Source: Amoebidium appalachense (taxonomy: Eukaryota > Ichthyosporea). From it: DNA of 64,000 bases. The DNA lies in NCBI GenBank assembly GCA_963693365.1, contig CAVNZM010000012.1:5766001-5830000 (forward strand). Direction: 5' to 3'. Below the pieces are notes generated by a model. It saw nothing but the letters and a program-made list of their open reading frames with translations, ran no database searches and had not been told where the DNA came from. Positions 1-12,402 of this stretch are shown here, piece after piece (position 1 is the first letter of the stretch; every line of letters starts with the position of its first letter). A program made the position numbers and the translations under genes.

Positions 1-80
1 CGGGGGGAGGGGGGCGGGGGGGAGGGGGGGGGGGGGGGGGTTGAGGGCAGGGGCTGACGGGGCAAGCAGTGACTGCGCAG

Positions 81-1002
81 GTGGGATATGCACGGCGCGT
101 GCTGTTTGACGAGCTGTACCGCAGCCCTGCCCCCGACCTGGACGGCGCCGTGGAGGTGTCGGTCTGGGAGGCCCCGGACGGGCCCAGCCCCCACAGCGGC
201 ACCCACGCACACGGTGGGGAGCCTGGCCTAACGGTGCAAGCACCGGGGGCACACACTCACCTCCCCACCACTCCCCAGCCATACCGCTGGACAGCAAGCA
301 CCAGTTCCTAGGCCGTGCACGTATTCCCTATGCCAGCCTGGCCAGTAGGGGGCCCCTGACGGTACAAACCCTCCCTGGGTTTGGGGGAGGGGGGGGAGGC
401 TGGGGGCTGACTGATCTGCTTTCAGGCATACCGGCTGGAGCGGGGAGAGAGGGAAGGGGTGAAGGTGCACGTGGCCTGCTGCTTCATGATGCACGGCCCA
501 GCAAAAGGTGTGTGTGTGTGTGTGCGCGTGCGCGTGCGCGTGCGCGTGCGCGTGCGCGTGCGCGTGCGCGTGCGCGTGCGCGTGCGCGTGCGTGTGCTTG
601 TGCTTGTGCGTGTGCGTGTGCGTGTGCGTGTGCGTGTGCGTGTGTATGTCTTTGTGTGTGTGTGTGTGCAGGGGTACATGTACACATAAGGTACGCTCGA
701 ATGGCAGGAAAGGGGGTGGAAAGGGGCGATGCTGACGTGTGTGTGCAGAGCTGCACGAGGAGATACTGGGCACGTACCAGGCCGTGGTGGCGGCCAGCCT
801 GGCCTGGAGGGAGGAGCACAACAGTGGGTGCCTGCCTGTGTGCACACAGTACCCTGCTTACACACGTAGTTGCAGGGCATGACATACACGTAGGCTACAC
901 ACACACACTTATCCGTACACAAATGAAATGATCGAAGAATTTATAGTGAAGGACAATTGTGAGAAATGTTTGCAAGAACAGACGTCTGGGTTATGTGGCC
1001 CA

Positions 1003-1074
<72 letters not shown>

Positions 1075-1329
1075 ACACACCCTCCCTGGTCCTCTGAGGG
1101 TCAAAAAACAGGGGGGGGGGGGGGGGGGTGGAGAAGACAGAAAAGGACCAGAAAAGGCAGCCGACAAAATATAAGCCCACACCAGGCAGCCACCAGCCTC
1201 ACTACTGACATGGCACACAGTGGACAGCCTGCCCCCCGACCTGTCTCTCCTTCTGCAGCAGTGCCGTGCAGTGGGGGGTCTGGACCCCCTCATGGCCAGC
1301 ACCCTGGCCCTGGACCCTGTACGTGCCCT

Positions 1330-1374
<45 letters not shown>

Positions 1375-1731
1375 CTCTATCTGACGGTGTGGCTGCAGCT
1401 TGCCGAGCTGCTGGGGCGCATCAAGGGCCCGGGGCTGGCCCAGGCCGCGGCCGCAGCAGCAGAGTGCCTGGCCACACTGGCCCAGGACACACAGGCGGGC
1501 CGGGCCGACCCGACCCTGCAGACTAGGCCCAGCCTCAAGGGTGAGGAGGGGGGCAGGGAGGAGGGGGGTGGGGGGAGGGCAGGGGTTGACTTCTTGCATG
1601 GGGCAGACAAGTCGCAGCGGCTGCTGCAGGCGGTGAGGGTGGGCCTGCAGACGGTCGAGCAGCTGATCAGCAGCGACCTGAGGGGGGACGTGCCGGTGGC
1701 CTTCGACAGGTCACGTGCACTAGGTGGGCGT

Positions 1732-1789
<58 letters not shown>

Positions 1790-2618
1790 GGGGGGGGGGG
1801 GGGGGGGGGGGGGGCTACCACATGTTCTTCGGGGAGTCGTGGGGTAGGGGAGGACAGGGGGGAATATGTGCTCCAAGTGTGCTTGGTGGGGGGGGGGGGG
1901 GGGGGTTGGAGGGGGGGGAGGGGGGGGGGGGGGGGGGGGGCTACTAGACGCTCTTTGGGAGGGCTGGGGGGAGCAGTAGTAGGTGCACCTTTTTGTTTTT
2001 TGTTTTTTTTTGGGGGGGGGGGAGGTGGGGGGGAGGGGAAGCACCAGGTTATGGGGTGTGTTAGGGGGTAGAGCACATGCTGACCGGGGGACGGGGCAGA
2101 GGTTGTGCGAGGGGCTTTGCCGCAGTTCACTGTGACGGTGGCTGGGCGCATAGCCAGCTACCATAGTGGGGGGGTCGAGGCAAAGGTGTTGGAGGGTTTA
2201 TTGGGTCTGCTGGAGAGTGCAGTGGCCCTGGATGCTGCCCTGGCCCTGTACTGCAAAGGTGGGGGGGGGGGGGGGGGGGGGGGGGAAGGAAGGTGGGGGG
2301 GGGGGGGGGGAAGGTGGGGGGGGGGGGGGAGAGAGAGAGAGAGGGGTGAGGAGAGGGGTGGGAGGGGGGGTGGGGGTGGAGCAGTTGCTGAATGGTGCAC
2401 AGGGCTGGCCAGTTTGCAGGCGGCCGAGGAAGGCATACGGGCGGGAAAAGCACGTCTGGTGGACAGCTGGATTGCACAGGTGGGTGGGTGTGGGGGTTTG
2501 GGGTTGGGAGGGGGGTAGCTTTGGCGGTGGTACTGGTGGCGGGGGAGGGGAGTGGGCTCTTAGCGAATGGGTGGTTAGGGGATGGTGGTGGGCTGTGTGT
2601 GTCTGAGGTGCTAATTGA

Positions 2619-2663
<45 letters not shown>

Positions 2664-3360
2664 GACCCCGGAAGGGGAAGGCTAGGAGGGGGGTGGGGGG
2701 GGAAGGCACATATCATGGCTAGGTGGGTTAGGGAAAGAGAGGGCTGGCAAACGATGGGTGGTGCGAAAGGTTGGACCGATCTTAGGTCGGGGTGTCGGGG
2801 TTGGTGGACATGCAAGCGTGTGGGTTGATCAGGGCTGGAGTGTGGTGGACCGTGGTGGGTATGGGTTGTGAGGAGGGCCTATGGATGGGTCGTTGGGTAG
2901 GTAAGATTAGGGGCCTATGGATGGGTCGTTGGGTAGGTAAGATTAGGGGCCTATGGATGGGTCGTTGGGTAGGTAAGATTAGGGGCCTATGGATGGGTCG
3001 TTGGGTAGGTAAGATTAGGGGCCTATGGATGGGTCGTTGGGTAGGTAAGATTAGGGGCCTATGGATGGGTCGTTGGGCTGCAAGCATGGATGGTTTGTGG
3101 GTGGATGGCTGGTAGGGGGGTGGCAGTGGGAAGACTGTGCATGGCTGTATGTGTGGAGTGCGGTGACATAATGTGTGTGTGCTCCTGTGTGGTGTTCACT
3201 GACATGTGTGCACAGGCCAAGCTTCGGGACAGCCAGGCCGGCAGCCAGGCCAAGAACGTGGCCAGTGCCTGTGAGCAGCTGACGGCCCACATCAAGGACG
3301 ACATGCTGCTCTATGCACAGGCATGCAATATTGCACAGCATCCCCGTTCCCCCTCCCCCC

Positions 3361-3421
<61 letters not shown>

Positions 3422-4731
3422 CGGGAGGAGGCGAATGGGTTGAATCTCAAGAACCACATCTGGGGATGGGATCTGCTTGTGTTTCATACCACTTACATGT
3501 TTGCTTTTGCATACCAGTATATGCCCAGCACTTTCTTTCTCGGTGTGTAGCTGTACTTTGTATGGTTTTCCGCATTTCTTTATCCCCCACCCCACCCCCC
3601 CGGCGCCCCGCAAGATGCTGTTCTACATAAGAACCCCCCCACACACTGACCCCCTGTGCAGGTGCTGCAGACACACCTAGGGCTGGATGTGCTGCAGCTG
3701 GACACGGACACACTGTGCCCGGCACTGGAGGCTAACGTGGTGCTGTCTTTGGAGGGCGCAGACTGCAGGCTGGCCGACCTGGTGCGTGGGGGTGGGTGCG
3801 TGGGTGCGTGGGTGGGTGTGTGGGCGGATGAGGGCATGTGTGTGGGTGTGCATGTGTGCGTGTGTGTGTCGTGCGTGTGTGTGTGTGGGGGCGGGGGGAG
3901 GGGAGGAGGGGGTTGATGTGTTGATGTGTTGGTGGGTAGCTGGGTGGGTGGGTGGGTAGCTGGGTGGGTGGGTGGGTGGGTGGGTGGGTGGGTGGGTGGG
4001 TGGGTGGGTGGGTAGGTGGGCAGGTAGGTGGACAGGTGGACGGGCGGACGGGTGGGGGGGTGTGGGTGGAAGTGCTTGTGTGCTCGTGTTCATATGTGTC
4101 TGTGTGTCTGTTTGGGGGCAGGGGGATGGTGGGGGAGGGGGGGGTTTGAGGAGGGGGGTTTGGGGGGGGGGGGAGGAGGGAAGGGAGAGGTGGTTTGGGG
4201 GGTGAGTGTTTGGGTAGGTGGGGGTGTTTCTGTGGGTGGAAGTGTGTGTGTAATGGCAGGCAGGCGGTCGTGCGGGCATGGCAGTTTCCAGCTCTTCGGT
4301 GCTTTCGTTCTGTGTGTGAGCGTTGGTGGGCAAGGGGATGACGGGTGTGTGTGTGGTTGTGGGTGTGTTGTCTGTGGAGGGGGTAAGGGGGGAGGGGGGA
4401 GGGTCTCGAATCCACGCACTTGTAGACGACTGCACGTGTGTGCATTGGGCACGGGTGGTGGTTGTGGTGGAGACAGCGGGGATGGGGAGGCTACGAGAGA
4501 GAAGAAGAGGGTATGGGCCGTGTCTTTGGATGGGCTCTGACGGTGGGCACAGGCCAACGATGTTGCAGGACGGGGGGGGGGTGTTCGACCTCTACTTTGC
4601 GGTGAGGCGCCTGGATGACCTACTGGCCGAGGCAAAGACAAAACACCCGGAGGTGGGTGGGTGGGTGGTGTGTGGGTGGGTGGATGTGTGCGTGCGCGCG
4701 TATGTGTGTGTGGTTTTGGGTGTGTGTTTGC

Positions 4732-4797
<66 letters not shown>

Positions 4798-6772
4798 AGG
4801 TTAGTGCTGACACAATGTGGGTTTAGATGTCGGACGGGCTAGGGGAGTACACGTCGTGGTTTGCGCCGTACATGCTGGCCTGGCTGGCTGCAACGGGGGA
4901 GAAGCAGCGCCAGTGGATCGACAATGCATGCAGCCACGACACAGCCCTGCTGGTGCGTGCCGGGGGGGGGAAGGGGAGAGGGGGGTGAGTGGGAGGTGAA
5001 ATGTGCACACAGGTGCTGGGCGGGTGATGATATGCACTCTACTTTCTCTTGCAAGATTGTGGTAGTGGGTGATGATATGCACTCTACTTTCTCTTGCAAG
5101 ATTGTGGTAGTGGGTGATGATATGCACTCTACTTTCTCTTGCAAGATTGTGGTAGTGGGTGATGATATGCACTCTACTTTCTCTTGCAAGATTGTGGTAG
5201 TGGGTGATGATATGCACTCTACTTTGGTGGGTGATGATATGCACTCTACTTTCTCTTGCAAGATTGTGGTAGTGGGTGATGATATGCACTCTACTTTCTC
5301 TTGCAAGATTGTGGTAGTGGGTGATGATATGCACTCTACTTTCTCTTGCAAGATTGTGGTGGTGGGTGATGATATGCACTCTACTTTCTCTTGCAAGATT
5401 GTGGTAGTGGGTGATGATATGCACTCTACTTTCTCTTGCAAGATTGTGGTGGTGGGTGATGATATGCACTCTACTTTGGTGGGTGATGGTATGCACTCTA
5501 CTTTCTCTTGCAAGATTGTGGTGGTGGGTGATGATATGCACTCTACTTTCTCTTGCAAGATTGTGGTGGTGGTGGTGATATGCACTCTACTTTCTCTTGC
5601 AAGATTGTGGTGGTGGGTGATGATATGCACTCTACTTTGGTGGGTGATGATATGCACTCTACTTTCTCTTGCAAAATTGTGGTAGTGGGTGATGATATGC
5701 ACTCTACTTTCTCTTGCAAGATTGTGGTGGTGGGTGATGATATGCACTCTACTTTCTCTTGCAAGATTGTGGTGGTGGGTGATGATATGCACTCTACTTT
5801 CTCTTGCAAGATTGTGGTAGCGGGTGATGATATGCACTCTACTTTCTCTTGCAAGATTGTGGTGGTGGGTGATGATATGCACTCTACTTTCTCTTGCAAG
5901 ATTGTGGTGGTGGGTGATGATATGCACTCTACTTTCTCTTGCAAGATTGTGGTAGTGGGTGATGATATGCACTCTATTTTCTCTTGCAAGATTGTGGTGG
6001 TGGGTGATGATGTGTACTCTATTTTCTCTTGCAAGATTGTGGTGGTGGGTGATGATATGCACTCTACTTTCTCTTGCAAGATTGTGGTGGTGGGTGATGA
6101 TATGCACTCTATTTTCTCTTGCAAGATTGTGGTGGTGGGTGATGATATGCACTCTATTTTCTCTTGCAAGATTGTGGTGGTGGGTGATGATATGCACTCT
6201 ATTTTCTCTTGCAAGATTGTGGTGGTGGGTGATGATATGCACTCTATTTTCTCTTGCAAGATTGTGGTGGTGGGTGATGATATGCACTCTACTTTCTCTT
6301 GCAAGATTGTGGTGGTGGGTGATGATATGCACAGAGGTAGTCTGTGGGTGGGTTGGGATTGGAGGGGGCTGGCTGTGGCTTTGGCTGCGGACTGGCCATG
6401 GGCTGTGTGTTGTCATGTGCGTTGCTGCAGGGGTTTGCTCTTGCCGTAGTTGTTTGGGCTGGGACATGCTTCATGTTGCCGCCAACAGTGGCTGTCGGAT
6501 TAGGCAGACGTTGTGCCGTGTATGTGCACGTGATCGTGTGAGAGCTGACCCTCATACTGGCCCACAGCCCCTCTCAGACACGACCCTCGTGTCATCGTCT
6601 GTGCCCGATGTCTTCAGCTGCCTGGCTGCTCCCCTCGAGGTGTGCTGCCTGTGACTCAGAAAGGGGGGGGGGGGAGGGGGGAGGGGGGGGGACCTTGGTG
6701 TGTATGCGAGTCGTGGGGGGTGGTAGGGGGCAGGAGATGACGGGTGGATGTTAGAGAGCAAGGGGGGAGGGC

Positions 6773-6808
<36 letters not shown>

Positions 6809-8209
6809 CGGGGGGCGGGGAGGGCAGGGACTGACGTGTGGGAGGGCAGTTTATGGTGCGGCTGGACTGGCCAGACAGCAACGGACGGGCCATGTTTGCA
6901 CTGCGATATGCCGAGGATGCAACGGCACACATGGTGTGTGGGGGGGGGGGGGGGGGGGGAGGGGCATAGCCCACACAGTAGGGGGGAGGGGGGGGGGGGG
7001 GGGGAGGGAGGCGGGATATTGCAGGCAGGTGCTGAAGGGTGGGGCGATGCAGCGGGGCTATGCAGAGTGGCTGCTGGCAAGGGGCCTGCGCTGTGGGGAG
7101 AAGACTTCAACTGCTGCTGGAGGCACACTGGACATCCCCAGGGGGTAGGCCCATGAGCCTGTGTGTGCATGTGGTTGGGGGTGTGGCTGGGCACATGCGT
7201 GTGGTGTGTACACCTGTTTCCAAACACGTGCGTGTGCACATGTTTCCAAACACGTGCGTGTGCACATGTTTCTGAAAACACATACCATGCAGGCTGCTGG
7301 TGGCGCTCAACAACACCGTGGAGGCCTTTGACCACTGCACGGCCCTGCAGCGGCAGATCAAGGACGAGCTGATAGGCCACGGTAGGGTTGGGGGGAGGGG
7401 GGGGGGGGGGGGGGAGAGGGAGGGGGATCAACGTTGTGGGGCAGGGGGACCCAACAGCGATGCGCTCAAGCAGGCATGCCAGCTGGTGGACGAGACATTC
7501 AGGCCCGTGCACGTGGCCCTGCAGAGGTAGGCCCTGCCTGTATGTGCACACACACACATGCATGCATGCACACGTGATTACTTGCTCTGGCAGGCACAGC
7601 TATGGGCTCACACATCCACATGATGGCACGTGCAGGCACACAGCAGACACACAACCATGCCCAGCCACAAGCATGCACAGCAGCACTGCCCTTGTGCCTG
7701 CATAACCCCCACCCATCCACATGTTTTATTGCACACAGCCCACTCCAGGCACTCATTTTGTGTGCTAGACCAATCCTCACGCCCCATAGTCTAGTCTATA
7801 CTGTCTTGCCAATGGAGGGACTGCTGCACCCAGCCCTTCTGCACAACACACACACAGAGAGAGAGGATGGGTGGCCGTGCACACACACACAGAGAGAGAG
7901 AAGGGGTGGCCATGCACACACACACAGAGAGAGAGAGGATGGGTGGCCATGCACACACACAGAGAGAGAGAGGATGGGTGGCCATGCACACACACACAGA
8001 GAGAGAGGATGGGTGGCCATGCACACACACAGAGAGAGGATGGGTGGCCATGCACACAGACAGAGAGAGAGGATGGGTGGCCATGCACACACTGCCTAGC
8101 AGCCTGGGCTCATTCCTGCATACCCTGTGTGAACCACCTGCCCACATCATTAGTGCACGATCCACCCTGCACACCACCACCCACACCCTGCCTACCTGAC
8201 TCCCCCCCC

Positions 8210-8240
<31 letters not shown>

Positions 8241-9374
8241 ACACACACTACCTACCTGACTCCCCCCCCCCCCCACACACACACACATTACCTACCTGAC
8301 TCCCCCCCCCCCCCCACACACACACACACATTACCTACCTGACTCCCTCCCCCACACACACACACACACATTACCTACCTGACTCCCCCCCCCCCCACAC
8401 ACACACACATTACCTACCTGACTCCCCCCCCCCCACACACACACACACATTACCTACCTGACTCCCCCACACACACACACACACACACATTACCTACCTG
8501 ATTCCCCCCCCACACACACACACACACATTACCTACCTGACTCCCCCCCCCCACACACACACACACATTACCTAGCTGACTCCCCCCCTCCACACACACA
8601 CACACACATTACCTACCTGACTCCCCCCCCCCCCACACACACACACACATTACCTACCTGACTCCCCCCCCCCCACACACACACACACACATTACCTACC
8701 TGACTCCCCCCCCCCCCCCACACACACACACACACATTACCTACCTGACTCCCCCCCACCTCACACACACACACACATTACCTAGCTGACTCCCCCCCCC
8801 CCCACACACACACACACATTACCTACCTGACTCCCCCCCCCCCCACACACACACACACATTACCTACCTGACTCCCCCCCCCACACACACACACACACAC
8901 ATACCTACGTGACTCCCCCCCCCCCCCACACACACACATAACCTACCTGACTCCCTCCCCCCCCCCCCCCACACACACACATACCTACCTGACTCCCCCC
9001 CCCACACACACACACACACATACCTACCTGACTCCCCCCCCTCCACACACACACACACACATACCTACCTGACTCCCCCCCCCCCCCCACACACACACAC
9101 ACATTGCCTACCTGACTCCCCCCCCCCCCACACACACACACACATTACCTACCTGACTCCCCCCCCCCCCCCCCCCCCACACACACACACATACCTACCT
9201 GACTCTCCCCCCCCCCCCACACACACACACATACCTACCTGACTCCCCCCCCACACACACATACACACACATTACCTACCTGACTCCCCCCCCCCCCCCA
9301 CACACACACACACATACCTACCTGACTCCCCCCCCCCCCCCCACACACACACACACATCACCTACCTGACCCCC

Positions 9375-9405
<31 letters not shown>

Positions 9406-9413
9406 ACACTACC

Positions 9414-9461
<48 letters not shown>

Positions 9462-10202
9462 CACACTACCTACCTGACTCTCCCCCTCCCCCCCCCCCCC
9501 CTGCACACTACCCACGTGACCCCCCCCCCCCCCCCCCCCCACACACAGGGCCACCGAGGGCCTAGACACGTGCCTCGAGGGCCTGGTACGGGATGCGCTC
9601 TGCCAGCAGCTAGCTGCCGTGGCCGGTCTGGCCCGCAGCCGCCTGCCCGGGGTTGGGCCCACCCTCAGGCAGGCCCTGAAGGCCGCAATGGCCCCCGTCG
9701 ATGGGTATGCACCCCCCCAGGTGGGTGGGTGGGCGTGGGGCATGCAGTGACAAGGGGGAGGCAGGGTGGCAGCAGGCAACGAGCGGTTGCGCAAGTGGGT
9801 GTCCAAACGAAGGAAAAAGTCCCAGCCGGCAGCAGATGCACCTGCTGCAGAGGTAGGTCCTTGCGTGCAAATGGGGCGGGGGTGGGGGTTCCTGCATGCA
9901 ATCTGGTGTGATTTGTAGGCCCTTGCCTGTTAGTGGGTTGAAGTTCTGAGTGCTTGCCTGTGAATGGCTTGAAGTTTTGAGTGCTTGCCTGTAACTGGGT
10001 GTGGTTTTGGAACTCTGCGATGTTGGTTGTGGCAGAGCATGGTGATGTTTGTGTGCAATTTTATGGTGTGTGGGGTCACCCCCCTGACCCTTTAGTGTGC
10101 ACAGGAACAGGCCCTAGCAGACCTGTTGGACTTCCTCGACAACAGCCTGCTGGCCCCCCTGTCTGCCGCCCTGTGAGTGCTCCCCTGTGTGTGTGTGGGT
10201 GG

Positions 10203-10248
<46 letters not shown>

Positions 10249-12311
10249 ACTGCCAGCCAGCTACAAAGATGTGTTTGCACACGTGCTGGACCGGCTATGG
10301 GCGCTGCTACTTCAGGCCATCACTGGCCTTGCAAATCCCTCCACCGTGGCCCCAGGTTGGCCGTAGGTCCCCCTTCCCCCCCCCTCCCCCCCCCCCCCCC
10401 CCCCCCCCACTTATGACCTGTTGGCCCTGACTGATTGGGCATTGCAGGCTGCCCAAGAAAGGCCTGGCACCTGCCCAGGCAGAAAGGCTGGAGACGGCCC
10501 TTGACCAGCTGACAGCCCTGGTGCATGCCGACGGTAGGGGGGGGTGATGTGTTCATGCAGGGGGGGGGTAGTGGATGGGCAGAAGAATGCATACAGAGGG
10601 ATGCACCAATTCACGCGGAATGGGGCGCAAGCATGCAGGCATAGCACACACTGATGCTCTGTGCAGGGGAGGGCCTGTCAGATGGGCGGCTGTACACTGC
10701 GGCACACAAGCAGGCAGCCACATGTCTGCGCCTGACCACCCTGGCGCTGCCCCTGCTGGAGTGCAGGTGCGTGCACGTGCCTGCCTGCACTGTGCCCCGC
10801 TGCTGGCCAGCACTGACTGCCCTCCCGCAGATATCTGCTGACACAGCTGGGCGGCATGGTGGTGCGTGCAAAGACCCCGGGGGCAGGGGAGGGGGAGGAA
10901 GCGGGGGGTAGAGGGGCAGGGCTCATGGATGGGTGCAGGGAGGGGAGGGGATGGGCATGGGCATCGAGCTTGCGCTGGACACGAGCACACCACGCACACT
11001 GAGGGTCACTCTCAAGAGGGCATACGGCCTGCCTGCTGCTACAAATAACCTGCCCGTGGCAGTGGAGGTGTGGGTGTGCGTGTGCGTGTGCGTGTGCGTG
11101 TGCGTGTGCGTGTGCGTGTGTGTGGCTGCATACGTGCTTGCGTGTAGTGTGGGCAGGTGTTGTTTGGGGTGTGTGCTAGTGGCTGTGTGTGTGTGTGTGT
11201 GTGCACGTATGTATGCATGCCTGCACAATGTTTGTGTGTGTTTGGAGGCAGGGGGAAAGGGGGAGGGAGGGAGGGAGGGGTACGCGCTACCCAGTCGTGC
11301 ATGTATGGCTGTGTATGTTGAACATGTGGAGCAAATACTCATCCTAGCCCGGGCTCTGAGCTCAGAGTCCAGGGGTCCCCCCCTGCCCACTGCATGCTCA
11401 CATGTGTTGCAGGCCCAGCTGTTCACGCCCAATCTAAACTGTGCACATGCAGGCCCAGCTGTTCACGCCCAGCCACGGCTACTACGGTGCCCCGGCGCTG
11501 ACCTGCAACCCGGCCGTTGGCCCGAGCCCGCAGTGGAACGAGGTGCTCCACATGCGGCTGCCCGAGGACGCCTACACCAGCATGCTGCACCTGGCCGTGC
11601 ACGTGCAGCGCAGCCAGACCCTGCCCAGCGCCCTCAAGCCCACACGCACGTAGGGCCCCCCTGCACGTGCACCACTCTCCTATGCACCCCAACATTGCAC
11701 AGCAACCACACACGCACATGCGCACGCGCGCACGCCGGATACACACACACACACATGCGCGCGCACACACACACTCACTCGCACTCGCACTCCCACACAC
11801 AACCTCGCATGCACCTAGAGGAACACAACACCCCCCCCTCCCCCCCCCCCCCCCCCTCCAACTTCCTCACATGCACCTGAAGACATACACAAGAACACAG
11901 AAACCAATCCCTCCCTCGCATCAATATCAAGACGTGTACAGGAACACAACACGGTTCCATTCCCGTGCCCACACCTCCACACATGCATGCAAGAGGCACA
12001 ACTAAAATGCCCATTCACCGCGGGAGACACACACATGCAGCCTACACAGATTATCTGCCCACACTCACATTCACACCCACCCGTGCACACCCACGAACAC
12101 CCCCGTCACACATCAACCCGTTTACACACACACCTCTCTGCTTGCACACATACCTGCATGCACATTGGACGTGCACATGCGCATGCACAACCCGCACACA
12201 CACTCGCCCGCTACACAGATGCGAGCGCCCACGCACGCACACAAGCACGTGCACACAAAAACACGTGCACACACACACACACACACACACGTGTGCGCAC
12301 GCACACATACA

Positions 12312-12402
<91 letters not shown>

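Noticed and set aside
4839-6467. Open frames up to about 540 codons on both strands, repeating a 15-residue motif
   Set aside because: They come from the 45-bp minisatellite, whose period is a multiple of 3. The region lies inside a Munc13 intron with consistent flanking exons.
5022-9480. Regularly repeated arrays resembling CRISPR
   Set aside because: Repeats are directly abutting with no unique spacers, lie in eukaryotic introns and no cas genes are present.
10932-11068. GGEGMGMG lead-in as a separate start codon for a C2-only gene
   Set aside because: The exon is entered in phase from the upstream MUN exon, so it is internal.
11453-11653. Munc13 ending at the in-frame TAG at 11651
   Set aside because: Downstream exons 12935-13023 and 13082-13237 encode the expected UNC13 C-terminal segment, so the TAG is most likely intronic, just past a GTAGGG donor.
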